Assembly (NCBI GenBank): GCA_017436845.1
Contig: JAFSCJ010000003.1
Coordinates: forward strand, 166,440-230,439
Length of the DNA stretch: 64,000 bases
Origin: Muribaculaceae bacterium
GTDB lineage: Bacteria > Bacteroidota > Bacteroidia > Bacteroidales > Muribaculaceae
Reading direction: 5' to 3'
Positions 17,948 through 27,400 of this stretch are shown here, in pieces (position 1 is the first letter of the stretch; every line of letters begins with the position of its first letter). The position numbers were made by a program, and so were the translations under genes. The notes beneath the pieces were generated by a model. The model ran no database searches. It was not told where the DNA came from and saw only the letters and a program-made list of their open reading frames with translations.

Positions 17948-19223
17948 TGTTGGAATTTCCTGTTTTATTCTCGTTGTTTCTCTGCCGATATTGTTGCCCG
18001 TTGTTGCGATTTTTATCGCGACGTTTATTATTATTTTGATTATCTGAGCGCTGGTGCTGTCGTGTTGGCCCTTGTGGGTTTTTGTTATCACGACTACCAT
18101 TGTCGTTTTTGCGTTTCTTTTTCTTGTTTTTGTCAAAACGGGTAACGCTATCTTGCCCAATGATATCTCCAAACTCTTTGTTTTCTTTAGGCTTTTCATC
18201 TCCATCCCGTTGCAATTTCAATGGTTTTTCGCCCTGTTTGTTCATCGCGATGATTTCAAAAGCTCTGTTGGCATCAATTGTAACAAGATTTGCTGGGATT
18301 GACTTATCGGTAGAGTAGGTTAATTCGCGCTTGAAAATATCGGTCTTGAAATGATAATATGTAGCATCGGCTGTTTCAAGTTTGACATCTCTTGAAGGAA
18401 GGTGTTTAACACTTTCTACATAGGCGTCAACTTCAAAGTTGAGACAGCATTTTAGTTTAGCGCATTGTCCTGCAAGTTTTTGTGGGTTCAATGAAATGTC
18501 TTGATATCGAGCCGCACTTGTTGCTACTGATACAAAACTTGTCATCCAACTTGAACAGCATAATGGACGTCCACATGGACCGATACCACCTATGCGACCT
18601 GCTTCTTGGCGAGCTCCGATTTGTTTCATTTCGATGCGTACTCTAAAAGTTTCGGCAAGCACCTTGATGAGTTGGCGAAAGTCAACACGCTCGTCTGCGA
18701 TGTAGTAAAAAATTGCTTTATTGCCATCACCTTGATACTCAACATCTCCAATTTTCATGTTGAGGTTAAGACTTTCTGCAATTTTTCGTGAACGTATCAT
18801 TGTGTCATTTTCCTTAGCCTTAGCTTCTTCAAACTTTTCAAGGTCGGCTGGCTTGGCTTTACGGAAAACGCGTTTAATTTCTGCATCAGGCTTTATGTTT
18901 GCCTTTTTCATTTGTAGAGCCACAAGCTTTCCTGTTAGCGTTACTGTGCCTATGTCGTGACCGGGAGAGGCTTCAACGGCAACAATATCGCCAATTTCGA
19001 GAGGAATGTTTGTGCTGTTTTTATAAAAACCTTTGCGAGTATTTTTAAATTGCACCTCAACCATATCAAAATCGGCATAACCGCCGGGAATATCATTAAG
19101 CCAGTTATAGCAGTTTAACTTCCCGCGAGGAGGGCATTTAGTTTTTTTCTCGCAACTGTTTTCTATTGCAAGATTTTCCTCTTCTTGTGTAGCAGAATTA
19201 TTATTTAAATCGTTATCAGTCAT
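17940..19223 (-). CDS. ricT: PSP1-domain protein, RicT-like RNase Y partner
   Basis: 427 residues. The PSP1 core (about 45-300) includes GDIVAVEASPGHDIGTV, the VDFRQLIKVLAETF helix and two Cys clusters, GPCGRPLCC (about 215) and CAKLKCCL (about 257). In Bacillus subtilis RicT (YaaT) binds Fe-S cluster(s) with RicA/RicF and the complex acts on RNase Y specificity. Residues about 345-427 are a low-complexity Asn/Lys/Arg/Gln-rich tail, probably disordered and possibly RNA-binding (inference). The gene begins 8 bp after rny, encoding RNase Y, which strongly supports the RicT reading. Confidence 0.9.
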   Translation of the reverse strand: MTDNDLNNNSATQEEENLAIENSCEKKTKCPPRGKLNCYNWLNDIPGGYADFDMVEVQFKNTRKGFYKNSTNIPLEIGDIVAVEASPGHDIGTVTLTGKLVALQMKKANIKPDAEIKRVFRKAKPADLEKFEEAKAKENDTMIRSRKIAESLNLNMKIGDVEYQGDGNKAIFYYIADERVDFRQLIKVLAETFRVRIEMKQIGARQEAGRIGGIGPCGRPLCCSSWMTSFVSVATSAARYQDISLNPQKLAGQCAKLKCCLNFEVDAYVESVKHLPSRDVKLETADATYYHFKTDIFKRELTYSTDKSIPANLVTIDANRAFEIIAMNKQGEKPLKLQRDGDEKPKENKEFGDIIGQDSVTRFDKNKKKKRKNDNGSRDNKNPQGPTRQHQRSDNQNNNKRRDKNRNNGQQYRQRNNENKTGNSNNE

Positions 19224-19231
19224 TGTAGGTG

Positions 19232-20776
19232 TTATTTAGCAAAGCTCACAGAGCGAGTTTCACGTATAACAGTGATTTTTACTTGTCCCGGATAAGTCAT
19301 TTCGTCTTGTATGCGTTTTGCAATTTCAGCTGATAGCTTTTCTGTCTCTATGTCGTCAATCTTGTCGGCTCCAACGATAACGCGCAATTCGCGTCCAGCT
19401 TGGATTGCATATGTTTTGATTACTCCAGGGTAAGAGAGTGCTAACTGCTCAAGGTCGTTGAGACGTTTGATATATGCTTCAACGATTTCGCGTCGAGCGC
19501 CTGGTCGAGCGCCTGAAATGGCATCGCACACTTGAACGATGGGAGCTAATAGGGTAGTTTGTTCTACCTCGTCATGGTGAGCTCCAATCGCATTGCATAT
19601 TTCGGGCTTTTCTTTATATTTTTCTGCAAGTTTCATACCATATATTGCGTGTGGCAATTCTGGATCCTCATCGGGCACTTTGCCTATGTCATGGAGCAAT
19701 CCGGCGCGACGTGCTTTCTTTGGATTAAGGCCGAGTTCAGAAGCCATGATTGCACAAAGATTAGCTGTTTCGCGAGCGTGTTGAAGGAGATTTTGCCCAT
19801 AGCTTGAACGGTATTTCATCTTGCCCACAAGACGTATCAAGTCGGGGTGTAAGCCATGAATGCCAAGGTCTATTGCTGTACGCTTACCGGTTTCAATTAT
19901 TTCTTCTTCAATCTGTTTCTTTACTTTAGCAACAACTTCTTCAATGCGAGCAGGGTGGATGCGACCATCAGCTACAAGTTGGTGAAGGGCTAAACGTGCT
20001 ATTTCGCGACGCACGGGGTCAAAGCCTGAAAGAACAATTGCTTCAGGGGTATCATCAACGATGATTTCAATTCCTGTAGCAGCTTCGAGAGCACGAATGT
20101 TGCGACCTTCGCGACCAATGATGCGACCTTTTATTTCGTCAGAGTCAATGTGGAATACAGTAACGGAGTTTTCGATAGCTGTTTCGGTTGCAACGCGTTG
20201 GATAGATTGTACGACGATGCGTTTAGCTTCTTTATTAGCAGTCATCTTTGCTTCATCCATGATATCGTTGATGTAAGATGCCGCAGCGGTCTTAGCTTCA
20301 TCTTTTAATGATTCGATGAGCTTTTCTTTTGCTTCTTCTGAAGATAGTCCGGAGATGTGTTCAAGGGTTTCCTGAGCGACCTTTTTTAGTTTGTCAAGTT
20401 CTGCTTTGCGTAGTTCGACTGAGTTTAGCTGATTTTCAAGAGTTGCTTTAGTCGCTTCAATTTCATTTTTAGCGCGTTGATTTTCGCTTTGTTGTTGATT
20501 TAACTGAAGCTCACGTTGTTTCATGCGAGCTTCTGCCGATTGAACTTTTGCCATGCGAGCATTAGCGTGTTTCTCGGCTTCAGCTTTTATTTGGATTTCA
20601 GCTTCGCGCGCTTCAAACAATTTGTCTTTCTTTATGGCTTCAGCTTCTCTATTCGCTTCTTCGATTATGGCTTTAGCTCGGCTTTTTGCGATGGACTTTT
20701 GAATCGCTATCGTACCAATGATTCCGATAGTAAGGGCGATAAGTCCGATTGCAACGTAAATTAAATAATCTATCAT
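19232..20776 (-). CDS. rny: Ribonuclease Y
   Basis: Membrane-anchored endoribonuclease that starts mRNA decay. 514 residues: N-terminal membrane helix (about 5-25), a long charged coiled coil (about 30-160), KH RNA-binding domain (about 205-265, with [15 protein letters not shown]), and HD catalytic domain with [12 protein letters not shown] (about 360). Length and order are the family norm. It follows zapA after a 119-bp gap with a strong hairpin and is followed by ricT at 8 bp. Confidence 0.97.
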   Translation of the reverse strand: MIDYLIYVAIGLIALTIGIIGTIAIQKSIAKSRAKAIIEEANREAEAIKKDKLFEAREAEIQIKAEAEKHANARMAKVQSAEARMKQRELQLNQQQSENQRAKNEIEATKATLENQLNSVELRKAELDKLKKVAQETLEHISGLSSEEAKEKLIESLKDEAKTAAASYINDIMDEAKMTANKEAKRIVVQSIQRVATETAIENSVTVFHIDSDEIKGRIIGREGRNIRALEAATGIEIIVDDTPEAIVLSGFDPVRREIARLALHQLVADGRIHPARIEEVVAKVKKQIEEEIIETGKRTAIDLGIHGLHPDLIRLVGKMKYRSSYGQNLLQHARETANLCAIMASELGLNPKKARRAGLLHDIGKVPDEDPELPHAIYGMKLAEKYKEKPEICNAIGAHHDEVEQTTLLAPIVQVCDAISGARPGARREIVEAYIKRLNDLEQLALSYPGVIKTYAIQAGRELRVIVGADKIDDIETEKLSAEIAKRIQDEMTYPGQVKITVIRETRSVSFAK

Positions 20777-20801
20777 TTCTGTTTCGTTTATAGTTTATAT
20801 T

Positions 20802-20846
20802 AAAAATGCACTCTCTATCACGCGTAATCACGTGATGGATAGTGCA
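20802..20846 (-). terminator. Hairpin between zapA and rny (terminator or attenuator)
   Basis: Arms at 20829-20846 and 20807-20824 (about 14 of 18 pairs Watson-Crick, the rest mostly G-U type) with a 4-nt loop. On the minus strand the hairpin is followed by TTTTTA. It could partly terminate transcription coming from zapA, or act as a processing site. No promoter is evident between it and rny. Confidence 0.6.
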
Positions 20847-20895
20847 GTAAATTTCCCAAATTAATAAACTTAATAAATCAAGCGCTATTGTGGGT

Positions 20896-21198
20896 TTATT
20901 CCTCTTCAGCGTCTGTTTTAAGGAGATATTCGTTTAGTTTTTCTTCAAATTTCTCCAATATATCGTTTGTTTCATTCTCCCGATTTGATAGTGTTTGGTA
21001 TAGCTTTGCAAATTGAAAAGCCACCATTCCTAAAACCTCATTTGAGGTTTTATCTTTAAATTTCTGACACCATGCCGACCACAATTGATTAACATTGTAT
21101 TCAGCATTTCTGATAACCTCTTCATCTTTCATCTCTATGGCAAGAGGTATCGGAGCCAAATCGGCTATGCGTATTGTTATGTTAAGTTTATCTCTCAT
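20896..21198 (-). CDS. zapA: Cell division protein ZapA
   Basis: Small FtsZ-ring-associated protein that promotes FtsZ bundling. 100 residues: N-terminal beta-hairpin (KLNITIRIADLAPIPLAI) and a C-terminal long helix forming a coiled coil with a Glu/Asn-rich end, the standard ZapA plan. The start lies 4 bp after the stop of the coiled-coil gene upstream. Confidence 0.88.
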   Translation of the reverse strand: MRDKLNITIRIADLAPIPLAIEMKDEEVIRNAEYNVNQLWSAWCQKFKDKTSNEVLGMVAFQFAKLYQTLSNRENETNDILEKFEEKLNEYLLKTDAEEE

Positions 21199-21202
21199 TG
21201 CA

Positions 21203-21496
21203 TCATTCGCTTAATTCATTGATGCATTTATCGATTTCCCGCACTAATCCGGATAAAACAGCTCGGCTCTTTTCTACATCTTTGTGATCGGGAGTTATTG
21301 TTGTTGCAATTTTGAGGTATTCGATTTCTTGCTTTAACATCTCGATCTCTTTTTGTCTTGATATTAGAAGATTGTTAAGCTCTTCTATGCGAGCATCTGC
21401 TTGTTTCTTTTCAGACACTACAATGGTATACTTTTCAATAAGTAGTTCTGCTTTGTTGCTGATGCGTTCAAGTGTTTCTTGTAGATTGCCCGCCAT
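21203..21496 (-). CDS. Small coiled-coil protein upstream of zapA
   Basis: 97 residues, almost entirely predicted coiled coil (NLQETLERISNKAELLIEKY, then ARIEELNNLLISRQKEIEML), no signal peptide. No known family is certain. Its place immediately before zapA, and its size, recall ZapB, a coiled-coil ZapA partner, but I see no diagnostic ZapB motif; a division role is inference from context. First gene of the operon running to cca. Confidence 0.7.
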   Translation of the reverse strand: MAGNLQETLERISNKAELLIEKYTIVVSEKKQADARIEELNNLLISRQKEIEMLKQEIEYLKIATTITPDHKDVEKSRAVLSGLVREIDKCINELSE

Positions 21497-21513
21497 TTTA
21501 TTCCAAATTTTTA

Positions 21514-21521
21514 CAAATGTA
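21514..21521 (-). promoter_or_regulatory. -7 promoter element for the zapA-rny-ricT-cca operon
   Basis: Plus strand CAAATGTA equals TACATTTG on the minus strand, matching TAnnTTTG, 18 bp upstream of the coiled-coil gene start. No clear -33 element. Confidence 0.5.
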
Positions 21522-21594
21522 GTGATTTTTTTCTGTTAAGGATATATCTTATGTGACTTTTTTTTTGCGTTAATAATGTTTTTTGAGTTTTTGT

Positions 21595-23037
21595 TTATAG
21601 TATAGGGCTTAGTAATCGAAGAATTGATGCTAATGCTTTGTCAAATATTGGCCGTTTTCTCCATCTTGCTGAGTTTATTCTGATGCTTTGAGCTAAATCA
21701 TTGTTGAAAATGTCGATCATTTGTTGATTTATCGCTTTGGAATAGATGAACATATTTCCCTCAAAATTGTGCTCAAAACTTCTGAAATCAAAATTAGTAG
21801 AACCTATAGTGCAAAATTCGTCATCAATAATCATGGTCTTGCTGTGTAGCATTCCTGCTTGATATAAATATATTTTTATCCCAGAATTTAAGCACTCTTG
21901 GACATAGGAGAATGAAGCATGTCTCATTATTATCGAATCAGGACGACGTGGTATCATGATGCGAACATCCACTTTTGATAATGCCGCACTTTGTAGTGCT
22001 TTTAGTAGATTTTCGGTTGGTAGGAAATAGGGTGTTTGTATATATATGCGTTTCTTCGCATTGGTAATTGCTTTTAGGAATATAAATGCAATATTAGGCC
22101 ATTGGCTCGTCGGTCCACTCGTTGCCATCTGCAATCCCACATTTTCAATATTACTGATTGCTTTAATCTCCTCTTCGATTAGTGGTTGTCCCATAAATGA
22201 CCAATCAACTGCAAATGAATATTGAAGGGTTCTGATGGCAGGTCCTGTTATGCGCATGTGACAATCTCTCCACACGCCGTTTTTAATGCCATTGATGTAC
22301 CGATCGGCAATATTCATTCCGCCTATATATCCTATTTCTCCATCGATAATGCATAGCTTGCGATGGTTGCGCCAGTTGATGCGTGTCGCAAATGGGGGAA
22401 ATGCCACTTTGAAAAATGGGAATATTTCTATTCCTGCATCTCTCATGTCGTTTATAAAACGTTTTTTTACATGAATTGAGCCGATGTGATCATATATTAC
22501 TCTGACTTTTATTCCTTCAGTGGCTTTTTTGATGAGGATGTTCTTTATGTGGTTGCCAATTTCATCACTTTCAAAAATGTAATATTGAATGTGTATGTAT
22601 TTGGTTGCTGTAAGGAGGTCTTTTTCTAATGCTTCAAATTTTTCTTTCCCGTTAGAGTATATCTTTACAGCATTCCCGGGATAAAATAATGCTCCGGTTA
22701 AAGAATGGGTGAGCTTTATTTGTTGGATGCTTTCTGTTGTTAGATTGCCTTCAAGGGTGTTATAGTCAATTTTCCATTGAATATCGTTTTTCTTTAGTTT
22801 GCGTTTGTTACGGCGCGATATCATGCGGGTGTTTTTGATGTTTCGCCCAAAGAAAAAATATAAAATAAGTCCCACCAAAGGGAGTAAAATTAGTATAGTT
22901 AGCCAAGCAAGAGATTTTACCGGATTGCGATTTTCCGATAAGATGATGACTATTGTACTGACGATTGAGAATACATATAGTATTACCAATGACCAATAGA
23001 ATAGTGGATGGTTTATGAATGCTTGGATTGTGTCCAT
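21595..23037 (-). CDS. cls: Cardiolipin synthase (phospholipase D family)
   Basis: Joins two phosphatidylglycerol molecules (or related lipids) into cardiolipin at the inner membrane. 480 residues with two N-terminal membrane helices (about 15-35 and 42-65), then two phospholipase D HKD motifs: NHRKLCIIDGEIGYIGGMN (about 220-240) and LHSKTMIIDDEFCTIGSTN (about 396-415). The length is typical of ClsA. Single-gene unit upstream of the coiled-coil/zapA operon on the same strand. Confidence 0.93.
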   Translation of the reverse strand: MDTIQAFINHPLFYWSLVILYVFSIVSTIVIILSENRNPVKSLAWLTILILLPLVGLILYFFFGRNIKNTRMISRRNKRKLKKNDIQWKIDYNTLEGNLTTESIQQIKLTHSLTGALFYPGNAVKIYSNGKEKFEALEKDLLTATKYIHIQYYIFESDEIGNHIKNILIKKATEGIKVRVIYDHIGSIHVKKRFINDMRDAGIEIFPFFKVAFPPFATRINWRNHRKLCIIDGEIGYIGGMNIADRYINGIKNGVWRDCHMRITGPAIRTLQYSFAVDWSFMGQPLIEEEIKAISNIENVGLQMATSGPTSQWPNIAFIFLKAITNAKKRIYIQTPYFLPTENLLKALQSAALSKVDVRIMIPRRPDSIIMRHASFSYVQECLNSGIKIYLYQAGMLHSKTMIIDDEFCTIGSTNFDFRSFEHNFEGNMFIYSKAINQQMIDIFNNDLAQSIRINSARWRKRPIFDKALASILRLLSPIL

Positions 23038-23070
23038 TGGTTAGTTTCGGGTTTTATTTTGCTAAGATAG

Positions 23071-23078
23071 CAAACATA
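23071..23078 (-). promoter_or_regulatory. -7 promoter element for cls
   Basis: Plus strand CAAACATA equals TATGTTTG on the minus strand, matching TAnnTTTG, 34 bp upstream of cls. No clear -33. Confidence 0.5.
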
Positions 23079-23118
23079 TTTTAAAATTATGCATGATTAT
23101 ATTTTTTTTAGGAATAAG

Positions 23119-23151
23119 AAAAGCGCACTACTGAAAAAGTAATGCGCTTTT
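23119..23151 (-). terminator. Terminator of the rpsF-rpsR-rplI operon
   Basis: Stem AAAAGCGCA(n)TACT against AGTA(n)TGCGCTTTT, small loop, lying 21 bp after the rplI stop; the stem ends in TTTT on the minus strand. Confidence 0.8.
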
Positions 23152-23171
23152 AGGATTATGTAATCTCTGAA

Positions 23172-23615
23172 TTATTCAGATACTACTTCGAAAGGAATTT
23201 CTACGCTAACTTCTTTGTGAAGTTTAATAGTAGCGGTGTATTTACCAACTTCCTTGATAGCACCTTTGATAGAGATGAGTTTGCGATCGATGTTGTGACC
23301 GGCTTTTTCAAGAGCTTCAGCGATTTGGATGTTGTTAACTGAACCAAAGATGGTGCCTGTTGCGCTTGTTTTTGCTCCGATAGTAAGAGCTACGCCTTCA
23401 AGAGCAGCTGCGATAGCTTCTGCGTCAGCTTTCATCTTAGCAATTTTGTGAGCGCGTTGACGTTGGTTTTCAGCCAAAACTTTAAGAGCAGAAGGAGTTG
23501 CTATAACTGCTTTGCCTTGGGGGATGAGATAGTTGCGACCGTAGCCGTTTTTAACTTCTACTACATCGTCCTTGTATCCAAGGTTTGTGATGTCTTCTTT
23601 AAGTATAATTTTCAT
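23172..23615 (-). CDS. rplI: 50S ribosomal protein L9
   Basis: 147 residues. Starts MKIILKEDITNLGYKDDVVEVKNGYG-like, the canonical L9 N-terminal domain with the GYGRNYLIPQGKA motif, then the connecting helix and the C-terminal domain (about 75-147). Third gene of the S6-S18-L9 operon, 25 bp after rpsR. Confidence 0.98.
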   Translation of the reverse strand: MKIILKEDITNLGYKDDVVEVKNGYGRNYLIPQGKAVIATPSALKVLAENQRQRAHKIAKMKADAEAIAAALEGVALTIGAKTSATGTIFGSVNNIQIAEALEKAGHNIDRKLISIKGAIKEVGKYTATIKLHKEVSVEIPFEVVSE

Positions 23616-23640
23616 AATTATTGTCTCCTAAGCTTTAAAG

Positions 23641-23910
23641 TTATTTCATCAAGTCAGTAACATAGGGTAGAAGAGCCAAGTGGCGTGCACGCTTAACGGC
23701 TTGAGCAACACGGCGTTGGAATTTCAAAGATGTTCCGGTAATGCGACGAGGAAGAATTTTTCCTTGTTCGTTAAGGAACTTTTTAAGGAATTCGGGATCC
23801 TTATAGTCAATATACTTGATTCCGCTTCTTTTGAAACGACAATATTTTTTCTTCTTAACATCCACTGATAGTGGAGTGAGGTAACGAATTTCTGATTGTG
23901 CTTGTGCCAT
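23641..23910 (-). CDS. rpsR: 30S ribosomal protein S18
   Basis: 89 residues with the conserved [19 protein letters not shown] segment and the basic [23 protein letters not shown]-binding region followed by ARHLALLPY. It lies 3 bp after rpsF. Confidence 0.98.
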   Translation of the reverse strand: MAQAQSEIRYLTPLSVDVKKKKYCRFKRSGIKYIDYKDPEFLKKFLNEQGKILPRRITGTSLKFQRRVAQAVKRARHLALLPYVTDLMK

Positions 23911-23913
23911 AAC

Positions 23914-24279
23914 TTAGTTCTCCTTTACTTCTTCTTTAGCGTTAACTTTAGATGCTCTCAAGCTGCGACGTTTTGCTGCATATTCAGCTGCATACTTGTC
24001 AAGACGGAATGTGAGGAAGCGAAGAACGCGTTCGTCACGACGATAAGCAGTTTCGAGTTTTTTGATTACTTGTGGTTCGGCATCAAACTCAATAAGAGTG
24101 TAGAATCCGGTTGACTTTTTGTCGATGGGGTAAGCAAGTTTGCGCAATCCCCAGTTTTCTTTATTCACGATAGTTGCTCCTTTGTCAGTAAGCACCTTTG
24201 CGAATTTTTCTACCGCTTCCTTCATCTGAGCATCAGACAAAACGGGAGTTAAAATGAAAACGGTTTCGTAATGATTCAT
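23914..24279 (-). CDS. rpsF: 30S ribosomal protein S6
   Basis: 121 residues; [16 protein letters not shown] opening, [18 protein letters not shown] core and a Lys/Glu-rich C-terminal tail typical of S6. First gene of the operon, with its own promoter; partner S18 is next. Confidence 0.98.
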   Translation of the reverse strand: MNHYETVFILTPVLSDAQMKEAVEKFAKVLTDKGATIVNKENWGLRKLAYPIDKKSTGFYTLIEFDAEPQVIKKLETAYRRDERVLRFLTFRLDKYAAEYAAKRRSLRASKVNAKEEVKEN

Positions 24280-24324
24280 GTTGTTTAACTTTGAATTGAT
24301 TAATTAATATGTTAAAATCGGATG

Positions 24325-24355
24325 CAAAGGTAATGCTTTTTTTGTTATTATGCAA
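24325..24355 (-). promoter_or_regulatory. Promoter of the rpsF operon
   Basis: On the minus strand TTG (24353-24355 complement), 20 bp spacer, TACCTTTG (24325-24332 complement). It is followed by a short leader of about 40 nt. Confidence 0.75.
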
Positions 24356-24376
24356 TCTTTTAGCTCTTTTCTGAAA

Positions 24377-24413
24377 AATAAAAGTAGTGGCATTCTTTTT
24401 ATGCCACTACTTT
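24377..24413 (-). terminator. Terminator of the first GHL10 gene
   Basis: Perfect 13-bp arms (24381-24393 and 24401-24413) around a 7-nt loop, followed on the minus strand by TATTTTT. It lies 27 bp after the stop codon at 24440 and insulates the rpsF promoter. Confidence 0.88.
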
Positions 24414-24439
24414 GGATATTATAAAATGGATTAGATAAT

Positions 24440-27400
24440 CTATTTTATTACAATGCGCTCAGTAATTGTGTTGCCCTTGTTTTGTGCTTCAATTATATAT
24501 ATTCCACAAGGAAGAGCTTTTAGATTAATCGATTTGCAATTGTTGGCAGTTGCTACTAATACACCGGCTGTTGAGTAAATATTAACTATCTCGGCTGTGT
24601 TAGATAAAGTAGCAACGCGATTAATTACTTTAACAGAGTAGGTCTCTTCTATTTCGATTTCGGAATTACCTGTTAAGGTTGCATCGCTAATGCGATAAGC
24701 CGCAAGTCCGTTGTTTGGAACATAGATATATAGAGTTAAAGATCCATCGGCATTGTTTTGTATGGCAGGGATTGCACCAAAGTATGGGTTGCTACTATTT
24801 CCGAGCCCATATTGTGGAACTTTCCATAAAATTTCCATTGTTGAGAAATTGAAATTATCGGGGTTGTGAACTATGGCAAAGTCGAAAAAGCTTGCAGAAT
24901 TATCATTATATGCATATATATATAATGGTTTTCCTGCAACTTCACCGGTACACATCCCTGCTCCTAACATACCATCAGGCTTAATTGCTGTATTTGAATC
25001 AAAATTATCTGATACTATAGCAGATGAAGAGCCATAACTATATAATGTGGGGTATGATTCAGAGCCATCAACAATTATTCGAGTATCATCAATTGGCATT
25101 ACTCGTGGTGCGCTACCAAAAGATGATGCTGATGCAGGATAATAAGAATTCGCATCACGATATACTACTGACCATGTGCCTGAAGAATTGCGTGTCCAAC
25201 AGTATATGCGTTTTCGATAGTCATAGGTTGATGTTGATTGCCCTGGACGTTGTGGTCTTGTTGATGAAGATGTAGAATAGGATGACGCAGAAGCTGCTGC
25301 ACCATATACTCTTGCTCCAGCTTGAGTAATATCTCCATAGACCATGCAGTGGTCCATACGAATAGAAATGCTGCTAATAGAAGATTCGAACATGCGTGTT
25401 GTAGCTCCTGTGTTTATATCGACAGTACAAATAGTCATCTGTCCTGAAGTGCTGAATGATGTTGCCATATTGCTTATGCAAAGATGACCACCACCATCAA
25501 CAAACACGTCATTACATGGATATCCTAAAGAATAACCGTTAGATAATGTTAGATAATCACCGGTAAGAGCAATTGTTCTTAAATAAGTACCGGTCTCTCC
25601 ATCAAATTCAAGTAGATAACCAGCTCCGTTTGCGCGTTCTGAAATATAAACTTTACCATTAAGTGTAGCCATACCTCGTTGGTCGCGACCTAATTGCTCA
25701 TGTAGGTTTGATGTTGCATTAGAGCTAATCCAAAGGTTTTCGATTTTTAAATCGGAAATAACATCGTAAGTGCCTCCATCGGGTTGGTTTGTTGTTGGTC
25801 CCGGGTCGATTGTTGTAGTTGGAGTTACAAATGATTCAATAGCTGATGTTGAACTGCTGTAGCCACTTTTTGATGCAGTTACGCGCCAGTAGTATTTAGC
25901 ACCTTCATTCAAACTTAAATTAGATGATGAATAGCTGTTTGAAGAAGTCTCGATTGTTTGCATTACAGATGCAAATGTTGCAACAACAGATAGCTCAAGC
26001 GTGTATGTTGCACCTGAAATTGCACTCCAGGAGAAATCAAATGATTCGCCAACAGTAGCTCCACCAATAGGGCTATAGAGTGTTACGGTAGATAGGGCTT
26101 CCATCGGTGTTGTAAATGCTTGTGCTGCAGTTGTAGAACTGTTATATCCGCTAACTGCAGCTTTAACACGCCAATAATAAGTGGTATTAGGTGCAAGACT
26201 GAAATTATTGGAAGAATAGGATGTTGCTGTAGTTGTAGCCGAAAAATCAACGGAAGAGAATGTTGATGATTTGGATATTTCAAGCGTATATGTTGCACCA
26301 GAAATTGTGCTCCAAGAGAAGTTAAATCCATTAGCAACAGTTGCACCTGCCGATGGAGAGGTTAGAGTTACCGCATCAAGATTGGGAGATGCCGTTTTAA
26401 ATGAATAGGTTGCTGATGTAGAACTATTATATCCATCCTTTGCTGCTTTTACTCTCCAATAATAGGTCGTTCCATCTGATAGAGTGAAATTATTAGAGGA
26501 GAACGATGTTGCTGTTGTTGTCGCTGACATTATACCACTTGTAAATGTAGTATTCGTTGCAATTTCAAGCGTGTATGTCGCTCCCTCGATTTCGCTCCAA
26601 GCGAATTCGAATCCACTGGTAGTTGTTGCTCCGTTTGATGGCGCTGATAATGTTACTGCTACAAGGTCTTCATCGGGAGTATCTGTCGTGCCGGAGTAAG
26701 CCAATTTGTATGCAGCAATACCATTATTTGGAGAATATACAAACAATGTCATAGAGCCATCGGAATTGCTTATTGTCGCAGGCTGTGCAGAAACATAACC
26801 ATTTGCTTCTGAACCGAGACCTGCCGATGGAACAGTCCAAAGTTCCTCCATTGCAGAGAAATTGAAATTAGAGGGATTGTGTACAACGTTAAAAGATGTG
26901 GGAGCAATAGCTGAAACATATGCAAATATAGGCTTGTCAGCAACAGTACCGGTGCATAAACCATTCCAGTTGTCGGCTGTAGGAGCAATAGATGTGTTGT
27001 TGGCAAAACTATCATTTAATGTAGCTGTTCCTGATGCATTGAAAGTGTATAGCGTAGGAGCAGAATTGTGTCCATCAAGAACAAATTGGGTAGAAGAGAT
27101 GGGCATAATGCGAGGAGCTGTGCTATTGTTAGTAGCCTCTGTTCCTGCATTTGTATAATATGAACCAATAGATGTGTATGCTGCAGTCCATGTGCCTGAA
27201 CTATTACGGGTCCAACGATATACATAGTTGCTGTTTGCTGCTGCTGCCCACACTTGTCCTCCGGTAGAGGTTACATCGCCAAATGTTGCAGCATAGTCGA
27301 TGCGAGTTGCATTTGAATGTGTCGCTTCAAAGACACGAGTTGCAACACCTGTAGATAAATTTACAGTACAAACAGTCAATGGCGCAGTTGAACTATTTAA

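Noticed and set aside
17948..18205. Long N-terminal extension of gldH
   Set aside because: It lies wholly inside ricT in another frame; the lipoprotein signal fixes the start at 17947.
20777..20895. 6S RNA gene between zapA and rny
   Set aside because: zapA-adjacent 6S RNA is known in other bacteria, but the gap is only 119 bp and has a simple hairpin, not the long bulged helix of 6S RNA.
24280..24324. S6:S18 autoregulatory leader
   Set aside because: The leader is about 40 nt and AT-rich, with no supportable stem and bulge.
25800..26690. CRISPR-like direct repeats
   Set aside because: The periodicity is 285 bp, in frame and protein-coding (Fn3-like domains).
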